Positions 10,608 through 22,178 of a stretch of DNA of 64,000 nucleotides are shown here, in pieces. Position numbers and translations under genes: made by a program. Under the pieces are notes generated by a model, which worked only from the letters and a program-made list of their open reading frames with translations, ran no database searches and was not told the origin of the DNA. Origin of the DNA: Gonatopus flavifemur (taxonomy: Eukaryota > Arthropoda > Insecta > Hymenoptera > Dryinidae). The DNA is taken from positions 7,378,001-7,442,000 of the forward strand of contig JAFFJZ010000012.1 in assembly GCA_018340375.1 (NCBI GenBank), written 5' to 3'. Every line of letters begins with the position of its first letter. Positions within the stretch are counted from its first letter, which is position 1.

Positions 10608-12101
10608 TACACGGAAAAAAATGTATGGTTATGCTACACTGGAATTTGGTTTCTGCAACCAAATACGTTGGGCTATATTTGGCTCAGCCAAATGCTTGGT
10701 TGTGAGAACCAAATAGAATAGTATAGGCTCACTTAGTTCAAGATACAACTTTCGGTTGGTTGTGGAAACCAAACGCTTTTAGAAGCATTCATTCACCCTC
10801 GAGCATTTGGTTGTGGTGACTAAACGAGTGGTGATGAGATTCCGCAGCAAAACCTCAATGTTTCGCTTTTTTTCATATATAAATGTTGGTGAATAATGAA
10901 TCAAAAAAAAAATAAAGTGAAAATATTTTTTCACGTTGAAATAGAAGAAATTCTTCAACGTGATTTCGGCTGATTATAGAAACTTCACAGTGATCGAAGA
11001 CACAATCGTGAAGTGTTAGTCAAATTGATCGTGTCGATACCGGGATTCGAACCTGCCTACACCTACCTAATTCTACCTATCTAGAGCCTAACACCCTAAC
11101 CACGCGCCTATACTACCGTATATGATTGCTGTGCATAATATAATACATATTGCGCAACAAAATCAGAATCTCAAGTGATGATTTCGTTTCATTGAATATT
11201 ACATTTCGTAATGCATAGTTTCTGGTGAAAAATAATTCTTTAAACTCCAACATTGAGACTTGGATTGTTTTTGTATAATTATTACGTTCAACAAAATGTG
11301 TCAAGTGAAGTTTAAATTAGGTTGAAACCGAAACCACAAACGGCACAAACAGTTGAGCCAATGAAACGTTTGTGTCAAGGAATATTGCTTTGGAATAATC
11401 ATGAACACGTTGATTTTCTATTTGCAATTACAAATCAAATTCATTCAGGTTCCTTAAAAGAACTCAGGGTATAAAAATACAAAGACAGGTTTTCTTTCAC
11501 ATTTTCCATAAATGATATTCATGAATACAAATTTTCAATTCACAAAGAAGTATATTCCAGCTTTACTTTTCTCATGTGAGGTGATAATGTTGGTTTAGAA
11601 ATATTCCAATGATTGCAATCAGAACTACACTATAATTTAATTAGGTATGTAACTCACATACAAACTCAAGAAATACTCTCAGATCTTAACAAATATTCAC
11701 AGATTTTAAGAAATACTCCCCAATTTTCTATTAAAGATTACTATATTCCTGAACTGCAGTTTTCTCCATGTAGATTTTATCCCAGAAAAAGTCTAAGAAC
11801 ACGTCTAAGAAGTTTTTCCTACGGGATGTCTTCTTTATTTCTAATCAAATTTATAACAACAGCGGAAAATCTCATAAATGAATCCACATCGAGATGGCGA
11901 AATTAATTTGGTTACTATAACCAACCATTTGGTTATCATAACCGAACAAGTCTTACCATATTATATCAATACCATAACCAAATCTATCGAGATTCAGTGA
12001 CCATACAAAAGTTGTCTCGCCTAAACGAATAGTTTTCACAACCAACCCGTCAATAGCCAATTGTTTTCAGTTATCCTAACTATATCATTTTTTTCCGTGT
12101 A
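10608..12101. mobile_element. Non-autonomous element with TTTGGTTGTG words and tRNA-like core
   Basis: The terminal repeats are TACACGGAAAAAAATG and its exact complement. TTTGGTTNNNNNAACCAAA words are reiterated near both ends (10640-10830 and 11905-12060). A tRNA-like segment lies at 11031-11112. The uninterrupted sequence at 28766-28790 in the paralogous copy shows what the site looked like before insertion. The central ~800 bp has no recognised coding sequence. Confidence 0.75.
11031..11112 (-). ncRNA. tRNA-like segment inside 10608-12101
   Basis: On the minus strand, GTGGTTAGGGTGTTAGGC resembles box A. GGTTCGAATCCCGG is a near-perfect tRNA T-arm/box B, about 45 nt downstream. The longer spacing and lack of a closable acceptor stem argue against a working tRNA. 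Confidence 0.5.
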
Positions 12102-12432
12102 GATTCTTCGTATACGTGCTTCACCGCTCGCGAGAAACACTTGATTAGTAACGTAGCAAAAATAATATATAGGTTGCCAATATTGAGCCATGCTATTACC
12201 GATGATCGGCGCTACATTGAAAGCTAATTTCTACCGAAACTAGGCCAAAGTTTGGGGCAATATTGAACCACATTCTGAATGATCCTGGCGTTGAATGGAA
12301 TCCATCGTTCAGTCAATGTTGGGCCAAAGATGAGCCAAGCAAAAGCCAAGGTTGGCGCAATTGTGGCACAATAATAGGCTGACAAACGAAATCCACAGAA
12401 TTTACACAGTAAAAATTTTATATTAGATATTA

Positions 12433-13728
12433 CAGGTTGCTTGAAAAGTTTTGAAAGCAAAAATGAAAGGATGTGTATTTTTTGATGAAATGATTTTTTT
12501 TATTCAATATAGTCTCCCTCAACTTCAACACATTTATTCCAACGATCCTCCAATAATTTTATACCATCTCTGTAATGATTTTCCGGAAGCTCCGCAAAAT
12601 ACTGTTCCACAGCTGCAATAGCTTCTTCATTTGACGAAAAACGCTGTCCACGAAGGAATTGTTTCAAATTTCTGAAGAGGTAATAGTCGAAGGGAGCCAA
12701 ATCTGGTGAATTCGGTGGGTGTTCAAGCAATTCGTACTTCAATTCGTTCAGTTTAGCCATCGCCAGAACACTTGTGTGAACACGTGCATTGTCTTGATGA
12801 AAAATGATTTTTTTCTTCCGTAAACCGGGTCTTTTTTCACGAATTTTTTCATCCAACTGGTTCAAAAGGTTGCAATGATATTCAGAGTTAATTGTTTTAC
12901 CTTTTTCGAGATAATCAATCAACAAAACCCCTTTTGCGTCCCAAAAAACCGATGCTAAAACCTTTTTTGCCGATCGTTCTGACTTCACCCGTTTTGGAGC
13001 TGAACAACTAGCTTCGGTCCACTGTAAACGTTCTTGTTTCAGTTTAGGATCATGATGGTAGATCCAAGTCTCGTCCACAGTTACGAAACGACGCCAAAAA
13101 TCAGTCTTATTCTGCTTAAAACGCTCCGAATTACGCTGAGAAATTTGTTTTTGATTCAGTTTTTGTTGAATTGTCAACCAATGCGGCACTAACTTTCCAA
13201 AAAGCTTTTTCATATGTAATTCTTCGTGTAAAATATGGAGTCGTACTCGTTCATCCGAGATGCCTATGGTATCAGCAATTTCACGCTTAGTCAAACTCGG
13301 ATCTTGACAAACAATATCATAGACTTGCTCAATAATGTTTGATTTCGTTGCACTTTTTGGACGTCCACTACGTGATTGATCTTCAACGCTTGTACGACCA
13401 CGTTTAAACTCTAAAACCCATCGATGTACAGTTGGAAATGAAGAAGCAGATTCCTTCAACACTTTCTTCATTTTAGTATGAATTTCTGTTGCTGATAAAC
13501 CTTCCAAAACAAAGAATTTTATCACTGCACGATATTCGGATTTTTCCATTTTCACAAAATACACTGACACGCCAACTTCGAACGGCTTGTAAACAAAGAA
13601 TGAATTGACAGATCGGAATAAAATTGTGTGTGTGTTCAAATGAAGGATGAACTATAAAAATAGCGTATAAATTTTGATTCCTGTACTGATTGATAGGTGT
13701 CGCTTTCAAAACTTTTCAACCAACCCTG
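12433..13728 (-). mobile_element. Mariner transposon with intact transposase frame
   Basis: The element is 1,296 bp flanked by TA (12431-12432 and 13729-13730). The terminal repeats share TTGAAAAGTTTTGAAAGC, with CAGGTTGC at the left against CAGGGTTGG at the right. A single uninterrupted transposase frame fills the minus strand. The intact frame suggests recent insertion. Confidence 0.93.
12500..13549 (-). CDS. Mariner (DD34D) transposase, apparently intact
   Basis: This is a 349-residue transposase that cuts and pastes DNA into TA sites. The frame stays open upstream to 13639, but the ATG at 13549 (MEKSEYRAVIKFFV) gives the standard N-terminus and length (~345-350), so it is preferred. A helix-turn-helix region occupies about residues 5-110 with the FKRGRTSVEDQSRSGRP linker near 48-64. 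The catalytic residues are D159 (VTVDETW), D253 (HQDNARVH) and D288 (SPDLAPFDYY), with exactly 34 residues between the last two. The C-terminus RWNKCVEVEGDYIE is typical. No stop or frameshift is seen. It is closest in style to the irritans/mellifera mariners, but the subfamily is not certain. It is antisense to Syx1A. Confidence 0.93.
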   Translation of the reverse strand: MEKSEYRAVIKFFVLEGLSATEIHTKMKKVLKESASSFPTVHRWVLEFKRGRTSVEDQSRSGRPKSATKSNIIEQVYDIVCQDPSLTKREIADTIGISDERVRLHILHEELHMKKLFGKLVPHWLTIQQKLNQKQISQRNSERFKQNKTDFWRRFVTVDETWIYHHDPKLKQERLQWTEASCSAPKRVKSERSAKKVLASVFWDAKGVLLIDYLEKGKTINSEYHCNLLNQLDEKIREKRPGLRKKKIIFHQDNARVHTSVLAMAKLNELKYELLEHPPNSPDLAPFDYYLFRNLKQFLRGQRFSSNEEAIAAVEQYFAELPENHYRDGIKLLEDRWNKCVEVEGDYIE

Positions 13729-13939
13729 TAGCATATTTATATTGTACTTTTGGGATGTATTTGATTATGTCGCTATGAACCACAAGTATACGAGCATTCA
13801 CCATACTCTCTCGTGATGATGAAGATAAATATGTTATAATTTGAAATAAATATAATTCTGAGCCTCATAATAAAGTATATCCCATGAGTACCATAGAAAT
13901 ATAGTAATCTGTAATATACACTTTTCTCTGTGTATGGAA

Positions 13940-13972
13940 AGGAATCGATTCTTTCAAGAATCGACATTACTA
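13940..13972 (+). repeat. Fragment of GATTCTT-family MITE
   Basis: AATCGATTCTTTCAAGAATCG and CATTACTA match the right end of 1035-1159. The left part is missing and is replaced by a CTCTGTGTA end typical of other MITEs. The rest of 13729-14455 shows nothing recognisable. Confidence 0.55.
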
Positions 13973-14455
13973 CGTTCTGTGTGATCCACAAGGTATTCAG
14001 TTCAGAAGAAATGCTCATCGATGACTGAGATTTGCAAATTAAAAAATGAAAATACATATTTTTTAATTCATTGTTGGAGTGACAACAATAAGACAAGGAG
14101 TGATGATCAACGAAACATTCGGTAGTGAATCACTTGAAATCTGTGCATTATTGTATGTTGCAAACAACTTCCTTGATGAATGACTGTGTTGGTGATATCA
14201 TTTATGTAAATAGATGAATCATATTATATGTGCAAGAATTCATACGTGTATATGTAGAAATAGAAATGATATGAAAAACGAGTATGCGTGGTTCGAAGAA
14301 ACTTTCATACGTGCAAGTATATATTATGAAACTGGCTTTTAACAACGTGGATTTGACTTGTGGGACATTCAGTATTGGTCTAATGTTTGGTTGAATCTTG
14401 AACTCTCAACCCTCTACAAACTACCCTCAATTTCGCTGCTTAGTCAGACTAGGTG

Positions 14456-15494
14456 CACTGTAAAAACAAACTGGAAATTTACTGTGCAACTGGACTGGAA
14501 ATTTCCGGTGCTAGTACTGGAATATGGATATTCCAGTACATGTACAGAGATTTTGTTGGTACGTTACTGAAAATTTACCAAGCATAACTGAAAATTCAGT
14601 CCTTGTACTGGAGTTTTCAAGTTTGAGATGATGTACTGAAATTTTGCCATGATTTCGCGAAAATTCTACCGGCTCGTATTACAATTTTATAGTTCTTGTG
14701 CACCAGAAAAAAATATCCCCTCAAAACGGACTTGGGAAAAATTTCGAATTTAGAAAAAAAAACCTAATCGTTGGTGTACTGGAATTATACAGGTTTTGAA
14801 CTGCAATTTTCATGTCGTGTGATGGAATTTTCCAGTTGCGATGCAACGGAATTTTCCAGTTGTGCTAGGATTTAATCACTGTTGCACTGAAATTTTCCAC
14901 TTCTATTGGACTTCGTCATTTCTGGCAGGAAAAATTTCAAGTCTTTATATTAAAAATTTCCTGATTGAGATTTTGAATAATAATTGTAATTGTAGCCAAT
15001 AAAATTGATATATGAGGTTTTCCGAAGACCTATTCTCTTGTGTATTCTAGATATGAAGCATATGTAGTAACCCAAGCTGGCCTTCCAACATGTCGCGCTA
15101 TAGCTCATCGGTTAGGTCTTAGGTTTCAGTTGGTAGACAGGTAGAAAAGTGTAGGTTCAAATCCCGTTGGGTAGACATGAGGTTCTGTTCACCCAAATGA
15201 ACGATCAAGTTTCTCAATCATCTTGGAACACAAGAACCCTGCAAAATCACTTTGCGTGAGCAATTTTTTTTCAATTTTCATGGATATTTTCAGCATTAAT
15301 TTCCCAGTACATGTCCTGGAAAAGTCCAGTTCGTGTACTAAAAAATTCCAGTACTGAGGCTCAAAAGATTCCCAGTTTTGATGCTGAGATTCCATAACGT
15401 TTGCACTGAATTTTTGCAGTACAAATGTGCTAAAATTTTCCGGTGCATGTACAGGTTAATTGCTTCCAGTACATGTACTGAAATTTTCCGGTGT
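14456..15494 (+). mobile_element. GTACATGTAC-word element with tRNA-like segment, copy 1 (right end clipped)
   Basis: It starts CACTGTAAAAACAAACTGG and contains many copies of TTCCAGTACATGTACTGG-like words on both strands. Copy 2 (25020-26121) is the same element in the opposite orientation. Comparison shows this copy lacks about 15-20 terminal bases at the right, ending at TTTTCCGGTG. Confidence 0.85.
15099..15170 (+). ncRNA. tRNA-like segment inside 14456-15494
   Basis: TATAGCTCATCGGTTAGGTC resembles box A. GTAGGTTCAAATCCCG resembles box B, about 35 nt later. The same segment is conserved in the inverted copy at 25361-25440. It lacks a full cloverleaf. Confidence 0.5.
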
Positions 15495-15778
15495 GGGGTT
15501 TCCAAAAATCATTGAATTCTCCAAAGGGATGATGAAGTTTTTAAATATATAAATAATCTTCGTTTCCTCTTTTGAAAATTCAGAAACAAGTTTCTGAAAT
15601 GATATTGGACCTTTGGTACCAATGTTTTCATACTTGCATCAAATTCACAAAGAATTTCGAAAGCCAAAGACTATATCCCGAGTCGAAAAGTGATTTCTCC
15701 TTTCCTCGTATATATGAAAGATCAGGAAATTTCTCCCTCTTGAGTAGCAAAGGAGGAGGATTGTATAACTCCTCTTTT

Positions 15779-16498
15779 CCCATACAGGGTTCATCAATTA
15801 GCCCAATAATGGCACGTTACTGGACCACAAACGGCGTTCTTCGCCCGTTAATGGCGCCCATTAATGGCTCATCAATGGTTAATTGCTGGATGATAACGTG
15901 GGTCCAGTAATGGCAATGAATAATGGGCCATGTATGAAATTATTGATTGGCCCAGTAATGGGGCTAAATGATCCCGATTTAGGGCCATAAATTTCGGGAT
16001 AATGTTCGAATGTCAGCCATCAATGGTAGATTACTGGGGCATAATAATAATAATGATATCCAATGGTGATATGAGTGCGTTCCAGAATAATTGGTTCAGT
16101 ATTAGTTCAAATGAGTGGTTAAGTGTGAACACTTTTTATATGGCGCGTAATATACTTCGAAGTATTTTACATAGTTTACGACACGTAAGAAACCGAGTAT
16201 CTTACGCATAAAATCAACCCCTCGCCTTTGGGGGGACAGGAGGGTTCAAGTATCTCACATATATTACGTGTCAGAAACCAAGTATGATACGTAAGAAATT
16301 GAAAAATCACGTGATAAACCCAACCCTGATAGCCGTACATCGGCTGATTATCGGCTGTTTTCATTGCTGACCTTTCTTATCAGCCAGTGGTGGGCCACAT
16401 TTGTGCCAATGATATGAATCCATTGTTGGTCATTCAATGGTAGCCATACATGGGCCAATTATTGGCTGTGTTTACATTATCGGGGTTTCCTGTATGGG
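15779..16498. mobile_element. CCCATACAGG-ended element with GGCCCATTAATGG words
   Basis: CCCATACAGG at 15779 and CCTGTATGGG ending at 16498 are exact inverted ends. TAATGGCNCC, AATGGGCC and GGGCCAATTATTGG words crowd both arms. The centre (16100-16310) contains ACACGTAAGAAACC and CGTGTCAGAAACC. The terminus CCATACAG also opens the element at 28306. Confidence 0.65.
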
Positions 16499-16539
16499 TT
16501 GCCCCGCAAAGTGGCGCAAATTTCCTGATCTTCCATATG

Positions 16540-16791
16540 TACACTGTGAAAAAAATTTGTTGAATTCCAAACAAAAATGCTTGGAAATTTACAAACTTAG
16601 TTTGGAAAAATAATTTCCGAACCTTTTTTGTAAATTGCCGAACAAAAGTTTGTGAATTTTCAAAAATCTTCGTGAAATCACAAAATTTTTTGAATGTTTA
16701 CAAACTTTTATTTAGTAATTTACAAAAAAAGTTTGTGTAAAAAACTGCCAAACTTCTTTGGCAGTTTAGGAAGTATATTTTTTACAGTGTA
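16540..16791. mobile_element. 252-bp MITE with CAAACTT words
   Basis: The ends are TACACTGTGAAAAAAAT and ATTTTTTACAGTGTA. Words such as CAAACTTTTGTTTG and AGTTTGG recur on both strands throughout. It is typical of the CACTGTRAAAAA-ended group. Confidence 0.75.
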
Positions 16792-17049
16792 GGGAGAAAG
16801 GGAGAATCATTTTGCAACTCGGGAGGACTTTCATGGGAAGATCCTTCCACTGAAAAATGAAAACTAAAAATGGTGGTGAGATTAGTCGTATTCAAACCCA
16901 CCGAAAGGTTGACTCCATTATTTTCCTTTCAGTGTAGCAAAATGCGTTTTAAGCGTTTTTTCAGCCCAAAATACACCGCAAAACTCTTCGGATATATCGC
17001 CTATTCGTTCATAGTGTTCACTGAGAATAGGGATAGTTTGATTCAACTG

Positions 17050-18355
17050 GGTTTCAGTTGCCCCAACCCCGCCACGCATTTGGATACGGCGAAATGAATC
17101 TAGGAATTAACTGAACTGCCTGATGAGTTTGGAAAAAGAAGTTGTCTTAACCCCGTAGGAAGTTGAGTCAATCCTTTGAGCAATTGATTGTAATTTTCAT
17201 GGATTTGGTTCAATTGATTCTTTCCTTTGAAAGAGCGTGGGACATATTTGTATTGAATTAAAATAGTTTGAAATAACGACATGTAACATTTGATTGAATG
17301 TCACATACCATAACATCAATATCGTAGTTCAATTCATTCAATTTCATGAGTTATCCGCTGAATAGAATATAGCAATTCCATGCAATGATCGAATGAGGAA
17401 AAAAAAAAGATTTTTCATGTGGACTTTCCGAATAAATTTACACAATGTTTTGGGAATGTGTGTCAAGTGTTGTTGTCGGAATGTTTATTGACCGGATCTC
17501 TTCTCCTTCATACCATAGTCGGTCATTCTCTCCCTGTTTTGTTGATGGGGGTCGTTGCTGCTTCCGTCCGTGATACTTGACCAGTTGTGTTGTAACGTAG
17601 ACGATGCTGTCCGGATGAATTCTGAAATGCGAATTTTGCTCCACAGTTGGCGAGAATCGAACTCACAACTTCCAGTAATTGAAGACCAGTGCTTTACCCA
17701 CTAAGCTATGGAGGCTGTTCAGATAACTTCAACCCAAGAATGCCATTTTGAATATGATTCATCCGATCTAGAAGATACAATTGTCTTATGAAATGTCTTA
17801 TGAAATGGATGAAACTTTATATCGAATCTGTGAATATAAGTGGATCATACTCTATGTAAAATCACGTGTTTTTCTTATATGAATAGGAAATAATTCTTTT
17901 TTCAACGAACGCTTGTCTATCTACATTGAATTTCTTTGGTTGTGATGAACTTCATGACATATCAAAAGCGATCGCATTGATGAGGTTGTCTCAACCCCGC
18001 CACTTTTCAGCCAAACTTATTGGATATTCGTTCCATTAACCAATTCTCCAGATGCAATTGAATGAGAATATTATCTCAAATGCTCATGCTTTTCAATTAC
18101 ACCTGATGCATGTCAATCACCTCGATATGGGATTGAATCAACTGCTTAAAATGGTGCGTTCAAATTTCCTTGTGTTTCCATTAAAGACATGTTGATTGAC
18201 TGAAACGCGCGTCTTATTTAGTTACAATATCGCCACAGGGTTGAATCAACCAAACGTGGATTTTTGTATCCAATGACGGAGAATTTATATCAAGCGTTAT
18301 TCTGTTGACTCAACCGAATACCTGCCAAACCCTTGGCGGGGTTGCCAAAAACACA
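17050..18355. repeat. Unclassified repeat region with CAACCCCGCCA motifs
   Basis: CCAACCCCGCCAC at 17063 and CTCAACCCCGCCAC at 17992 are direct repeats, and GGCGGGGTTG at about 18336 is inverted. A longer direct similarity links 16960-17030 and 18003-18040 (cagcc, aaact, ggatatt, attcgtt). The ends could not be fixed. A SINE-like unit (17440-17722) lies inside. Confidence 0.4.
17440..17722 (-). mobile_element. tRNA-derived SINE-like unit
   Basis: On the minus strand the head reads CATAGCTTAGTGGGTAAAGC (box A region), then GTGAGTTCGATTCTCGCC (box B), a good tRNA-like promoter. It is followed by a unique ~200-bp body down to about 17440 ending in ACATTGTGTAAATT. The layout fits a tRNA-headed SINE. 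No second copy or poly-A tail is seen in the window, so a lone tRNA pseudogene remains possible. Confidence 0.55.
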
Positions 18356-19953
18356 TAATCGAAGTAACAACTCCATGTTTTCCTTGTTTCACGAAAAGAA
18401 CTATAATCATCCCTTCGACTTTCTTCTTCATAAAGTTGTGAAACCAGGATAACGATTCATAGATCATTTCAACACTTCATCCTCTCCCTATCAGAAGCTG
18501 TTATGAAAATGAATACTTAATATCCCCTTGCAGTCCTCCATTTTTGCCATGACGATAAGTTCAAATTTCTAGATCAAATGAGGTGACAATGGTTGATCAC
18601 GTATCTTCTTAATCACAGAAAATAAGTAATGAAAATTTGTTCTTCATGAACAGGAATGAAAAAAATAACGCAAACTTTCTCATATATCCTCTAAAGCTCG
18701 AGTGTTCTTGACAATATAAAAAATGTTGATTAATTATAGCCGTTAATTAGGAAAGGAAGAAAAAAAGCAAAGTAACGAAGAGACGAAGAGGAAGAACAGA
18801 TGCGAGTTCCAACCGTACATTGGTTTGTGTTATCACTTGCAAGATCACTTTCGAGAGAGGAAGAAACAGGCTTTTCCTATCTATGTTTTTCATTAACGAG
18901 ATCACCTCCCTTCTCTTTCCTCCTCGAGCACCTGTATTAGAAAAGAAGTAATCTCTCAGATTGAAGGAATGAAGGAAAAGAAAAAATGCTCATTTTTTCT
19001 GTGATAGGACAAAATCTTCGGTGATATAACCATTTATACGGTAGCTCCAGCACCATCAACGACCAAAGGGATCATAATAAACGCAACTCTGAGGAAGAAT
19101 CGGTTGACAGCCCGTATCCTTTCCTACGCATTTCTTCCTTTTTCAACTCGTTCAATACTGTATTCCCACTCGAAGGAGTATGGTCCTTTGAAATTGCTCC
19201 TCTCCCATAAAACCGAGCATATATACTTTCGTTTTAGATTCATCTTTGTCCCCTTCTTTCTAGTTTTCTTTCATCGCGTTCGTTCTTTTTTTCAAGAAAT
19301 TTTCACTTTAAGATATTCAAAACTTACATCTTAGAAAACAATCCTACGTTTTATATTTCTTCTTTTGAAGTTTCTTTGAATCGCTGTCAATCTAAAATTA
19401 TGATCGAAATACATTTATCACTTCTGTCTGCATAAGAGGATATCGTCTTTTTCTCATGTATTTTTTTATTCTTTGCCTGGTATTAATATGAAAATTTTTC
19501 CTGGATCGAATTCCTTATGACTCGTATCAAATTTCATTCGTTTTAGAACCCTTAAATAAAGCTTCTCTTATTTGAATTTTGCTCCTTCGCTTCCTTGTGA
19601 CACTTAGATACCATATATCTGACTTTGTTACATGGACAGGGATGGCAGAGGAAATTTCTAAGCGTAAGGATTCTTGCCTTTATCAGAGCTACGATAACTA
19701 TATCGCTTTTGTTCATAACAGCCGAGTAGGTGACGTAATGGAAGGTCTAAACGAACGTGAGAGTGTAATTACAATTATTTGAAAATGTATTATAATTGTT
19801 CTCGTCCTTGTTACGCTCGTCCTTGAAATTTATTCCTCTCAAAAATTCCTCTGATGTGAAAAAGAATGTTTGACTTCTCTTACATTGAGGAGAAGTATTC
19901 CTTATCTTCCATATTTTATAAATGAAACTATAACGGATGAGAAATGATGTTTC
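18356..19953. other. Intron sequence without recognised features
   Basis: About 1.6 kb of AT-rich sequence with purine-rich (18770-18800) and pyrimidine-rich tracts. The open frames at 19104-19334 and 19579-19782 are short, AT-biased and unlike any known protein. No inverted-repeat element was noticed. Confidence 0.5.
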
Positions 19954-20387
19954 TTAAGGGGTAACACCACAGTGAACTCTCCAAAAATAATGCTTTTTCA
20001 GATTTTTTTTTCGAGAGTTAGAAAGTTCCTCTTCAAATTGAACTACATGAAGGTACTACTATTAAAGTACAAAATAATTTTTTTGTGGAATTTTATTGTG
20101 AAAAATGGCGGCTTGACAGGTGAATGACTGGAGCACTGTGAAAATTCATGGTCGTACGGTGGGATAAATAACTCAGTCCAGAATTGACGTAGAACACAGA
20201 ACCAAAAATAATTATTTTCTGTAATCCAAAAGCTAGTGAAATACGTATCCGATTTGAAAAATGTGCATTTTCCACGAAATGGCATCGGTTTGAAGAGAAA
20301 AGTGGGATTTTCACCCTAAATTTCGTTACTTAATGTTGAATAAAAAACGCAAATATCAATATTTGGAAAAACTCGTACGTATTTCAC

Positions 20388-20626
20388 TACACTGAGAAAA
20401 TTGAACTGTAACCATTACCATGCGGAAATAATAGTTGAATGACAGAATCTCTCAGTTGATGATGGTGACTACGTTATTTGGTATCCATCTTCATGTAAAT
20501 GGTAACCATTCCCAGGTGCATGAACATTGCTACGATTCTCCATAGTATCCGAAACCAACATCGCGAAGCTGTCTTCCAATTACTATTTGCACATGGTAAT
20601 CATTGTATTCCACTTCTCTCAGTGTA
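20388..20626. mobile_element. 239-bp MITE nested in 19958-21230
   Basis: The left arm TACACTGAGAAAATTG, then GTAACCATTACCATG, pairs with the right arm ending CACTTCTCTCAGTGTA. GGTAACCATT and TGGTAATCATTG words repeat inside. Confidence 0.75.
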
Positions 20627-20814
20627 GATAATCACGAATACAATAAAAAAAAACCCCGAGGTGATTGATTGAAAATTGGCGGAGCTAGAGCTCCCACCGA
20701 CTTTCGGCATACTGTTTTGAAATAAACGCGTTTAAAGTTTTTGTAACAGTTGAGTCGTGCGTGTTTAGTCGGACCTATGTTTGTAGTTTACGGTATATCA
20801 TTTTCAGGTCCTCA

Positions 20815-21164
20815 CACGGAGAAAAAGGAATTCGCTGTGGCAGCGGAATCTACTTTTGCTGGGTTCCTTTTGCTGTGACAGCAAACTATTTGCTGTTCCA
20901 GCAATCTTGTTAGCTGCGACAGCGAATTTTTAGCTGTGGCAGCAGAAAATGTTGGCTATCCCAGCAAAATTTGTTTGCTATTCTGTATATAATACTGAAA
21001 ATTTGCTGGCGGAGCAAACATTGTTTGCTGCCACAGCTAAAAAATTGTTGTCGTGGCTAACACGATTGCTGTTATAGCGAATTTTTAGCTAGGTCAGCAA
21101 AAAATTTTGCTATTCTATATATAATACCTCGATTTGCTGCGTCAGCAAATTTTTTCTCTCCGTG
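20815..21164. mobile_element. 350-bp MITE with reiterated TTTGCTG/CAGCAAA words
   Basis: The ends are CACGGAGAAAAAGGAATT and AATTTTTTCTCTCCGTG. At least a dozen copies of TTTGCTGNNNCAGCAAA-like words fill it. The same word set fills 31656-31961. The same word also appears at about 10035-10080 (TAGCTGTGACAGCTAAAA). Confidence 0.8.
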
Positions 21165-21689
21165 CAAAGAGTACTTTGAGCCAAAAACAAATTTTTTGAT
21201 CTTCTTAAAATTCCACTGTGGTGTTACCCCTTAAGACCGCAGGGTAACAATGCAGAAAACGTTCAATGGAAAATTTCAGTATTTTACTGGAAGTCATTAC
21301 CAGGACATTAGACTGACAATCTCAATTCATTTGTAGAAGCACTCCCTGGAATTTCACTACAAAAATCAGAATATCGCAATCCGAAGTTCATAAAATTTTA
21401 GTGAATGTACCAAAATTTTAGAGTATCAAGATCTAGTAGACTTCCGGTTATTTTTCACAATGTGAGGATCGGAAAGATTGGAAAGTCACACACGGGTCCA
21501 TACGCAATTGGAAATTTTGTGTTAAAAACGGTCTACTGAAAATTTTTCTTGAAGGCAAACAATAAAAAATTGAATTCATAGATTTTCAATGTAAATTCAA
21601 AACTTTTGCATCAATATTTGGCATAAATTTTGAGTTAATTGTTTAGAAAATGCGCGTGTGTTGAAAACATAAAATTTTCTGTTCTAAAA

Positions 21690-22000
21690 TTTCATAAGGA
21701 AAATTCTGCCGTTTAGCTAGCCAGAGGTGAGGCTGTCGGGAGAATGTTTTCGGGTGAAAGTCTAAAACTTAAGGTAGAGATGGGCGATGTTTGCACACAT
21801 CGATGTTCTTATATATAGTTTTTGGTCAATTTTATACAATATCAATAGAAACTAGATACTTTTTATATGAAAAACCTTGATGCTTTCAAACATAGCCCAT
21901 CCCTAGTTTAATATTAAAATTTGACAATCATTCAATTTTGTAGTGAATTTTTACCCTTAAAGAGTGAAATTTTACTCAAAACAGACAAAACCTCAACGTG
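21690..22000. mobile_element. Diverged copy of GAGTGAAA MITE, interrupted
   Basis: TTTAGCTAGCCAGAGGTGAG and GGCTGTCG match 44282-44310 in the intact copy. AAAGAGTGAAATTTTACTC follows after the nested insertion at 21775-21905. The ends are poorly preserved. Confidence 0.55.
21775..21905. mobile_element. 131-bp MITE with TAGRGATGGGCNATG ends
   Basis: TAGAGATGGGCGATGTTTGC at the left pairs with the complement of TAGGGATGGGCTATGTTTG at the right. The core (CAATTTTATACAATATC ... ACTAGATACTTTTTATATG) resembles the core of 58637-58778. Confidence 0.7.
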
Positions 22001-22178
22001 CATGAACTCTGGCTCCGCTCTGGCCGTCTAGGGCCCATGCTGGGTCGGGGTAGGCCCCATGGTACATACATGCTAGGGAAATATCACTCGAACCCGCAAA
22101 CTTATATTTGAGATTCAATCGAGTTAAATGATTGATCTTTCATTCTTGATCATGTATTACACCTTCGTGTATTACAAG

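Larger units (their letters stand above)
10145..12432. mobile_element. CCATAYAG-family element, copy 1, interrupted
   Basis: CCATATAGAAATTTACA, GGTGCTAGCATGGTGCAACG and later GAGCCATGCTATTACC and GATCGGCGCTACATTG follow the order in 28306-29350. A 1.49-kb element (10608-12101) is inserted within it. The mariner at 12433 borders or cuts the right part, so the exact right end is uncertain. Confidence 0.6.
19958..21230. mobile_element. TTAA-flanked inverted-repeat element containing two younger insertions
   Basis: TTAA at 19954-19957 and 21231-21234 flanks terminal repeats GGGGTAACACCACAGTGAA and the complement of GGGGTAACACCACAGTGGAA. TTAA duplication is the hallmark of piggyBac-type transposition. 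Two complete MITEs (20388-20626 and 20815-21164) lie inside. The original element was about 680 bp. No transposase is present. Confidence 0.8.
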
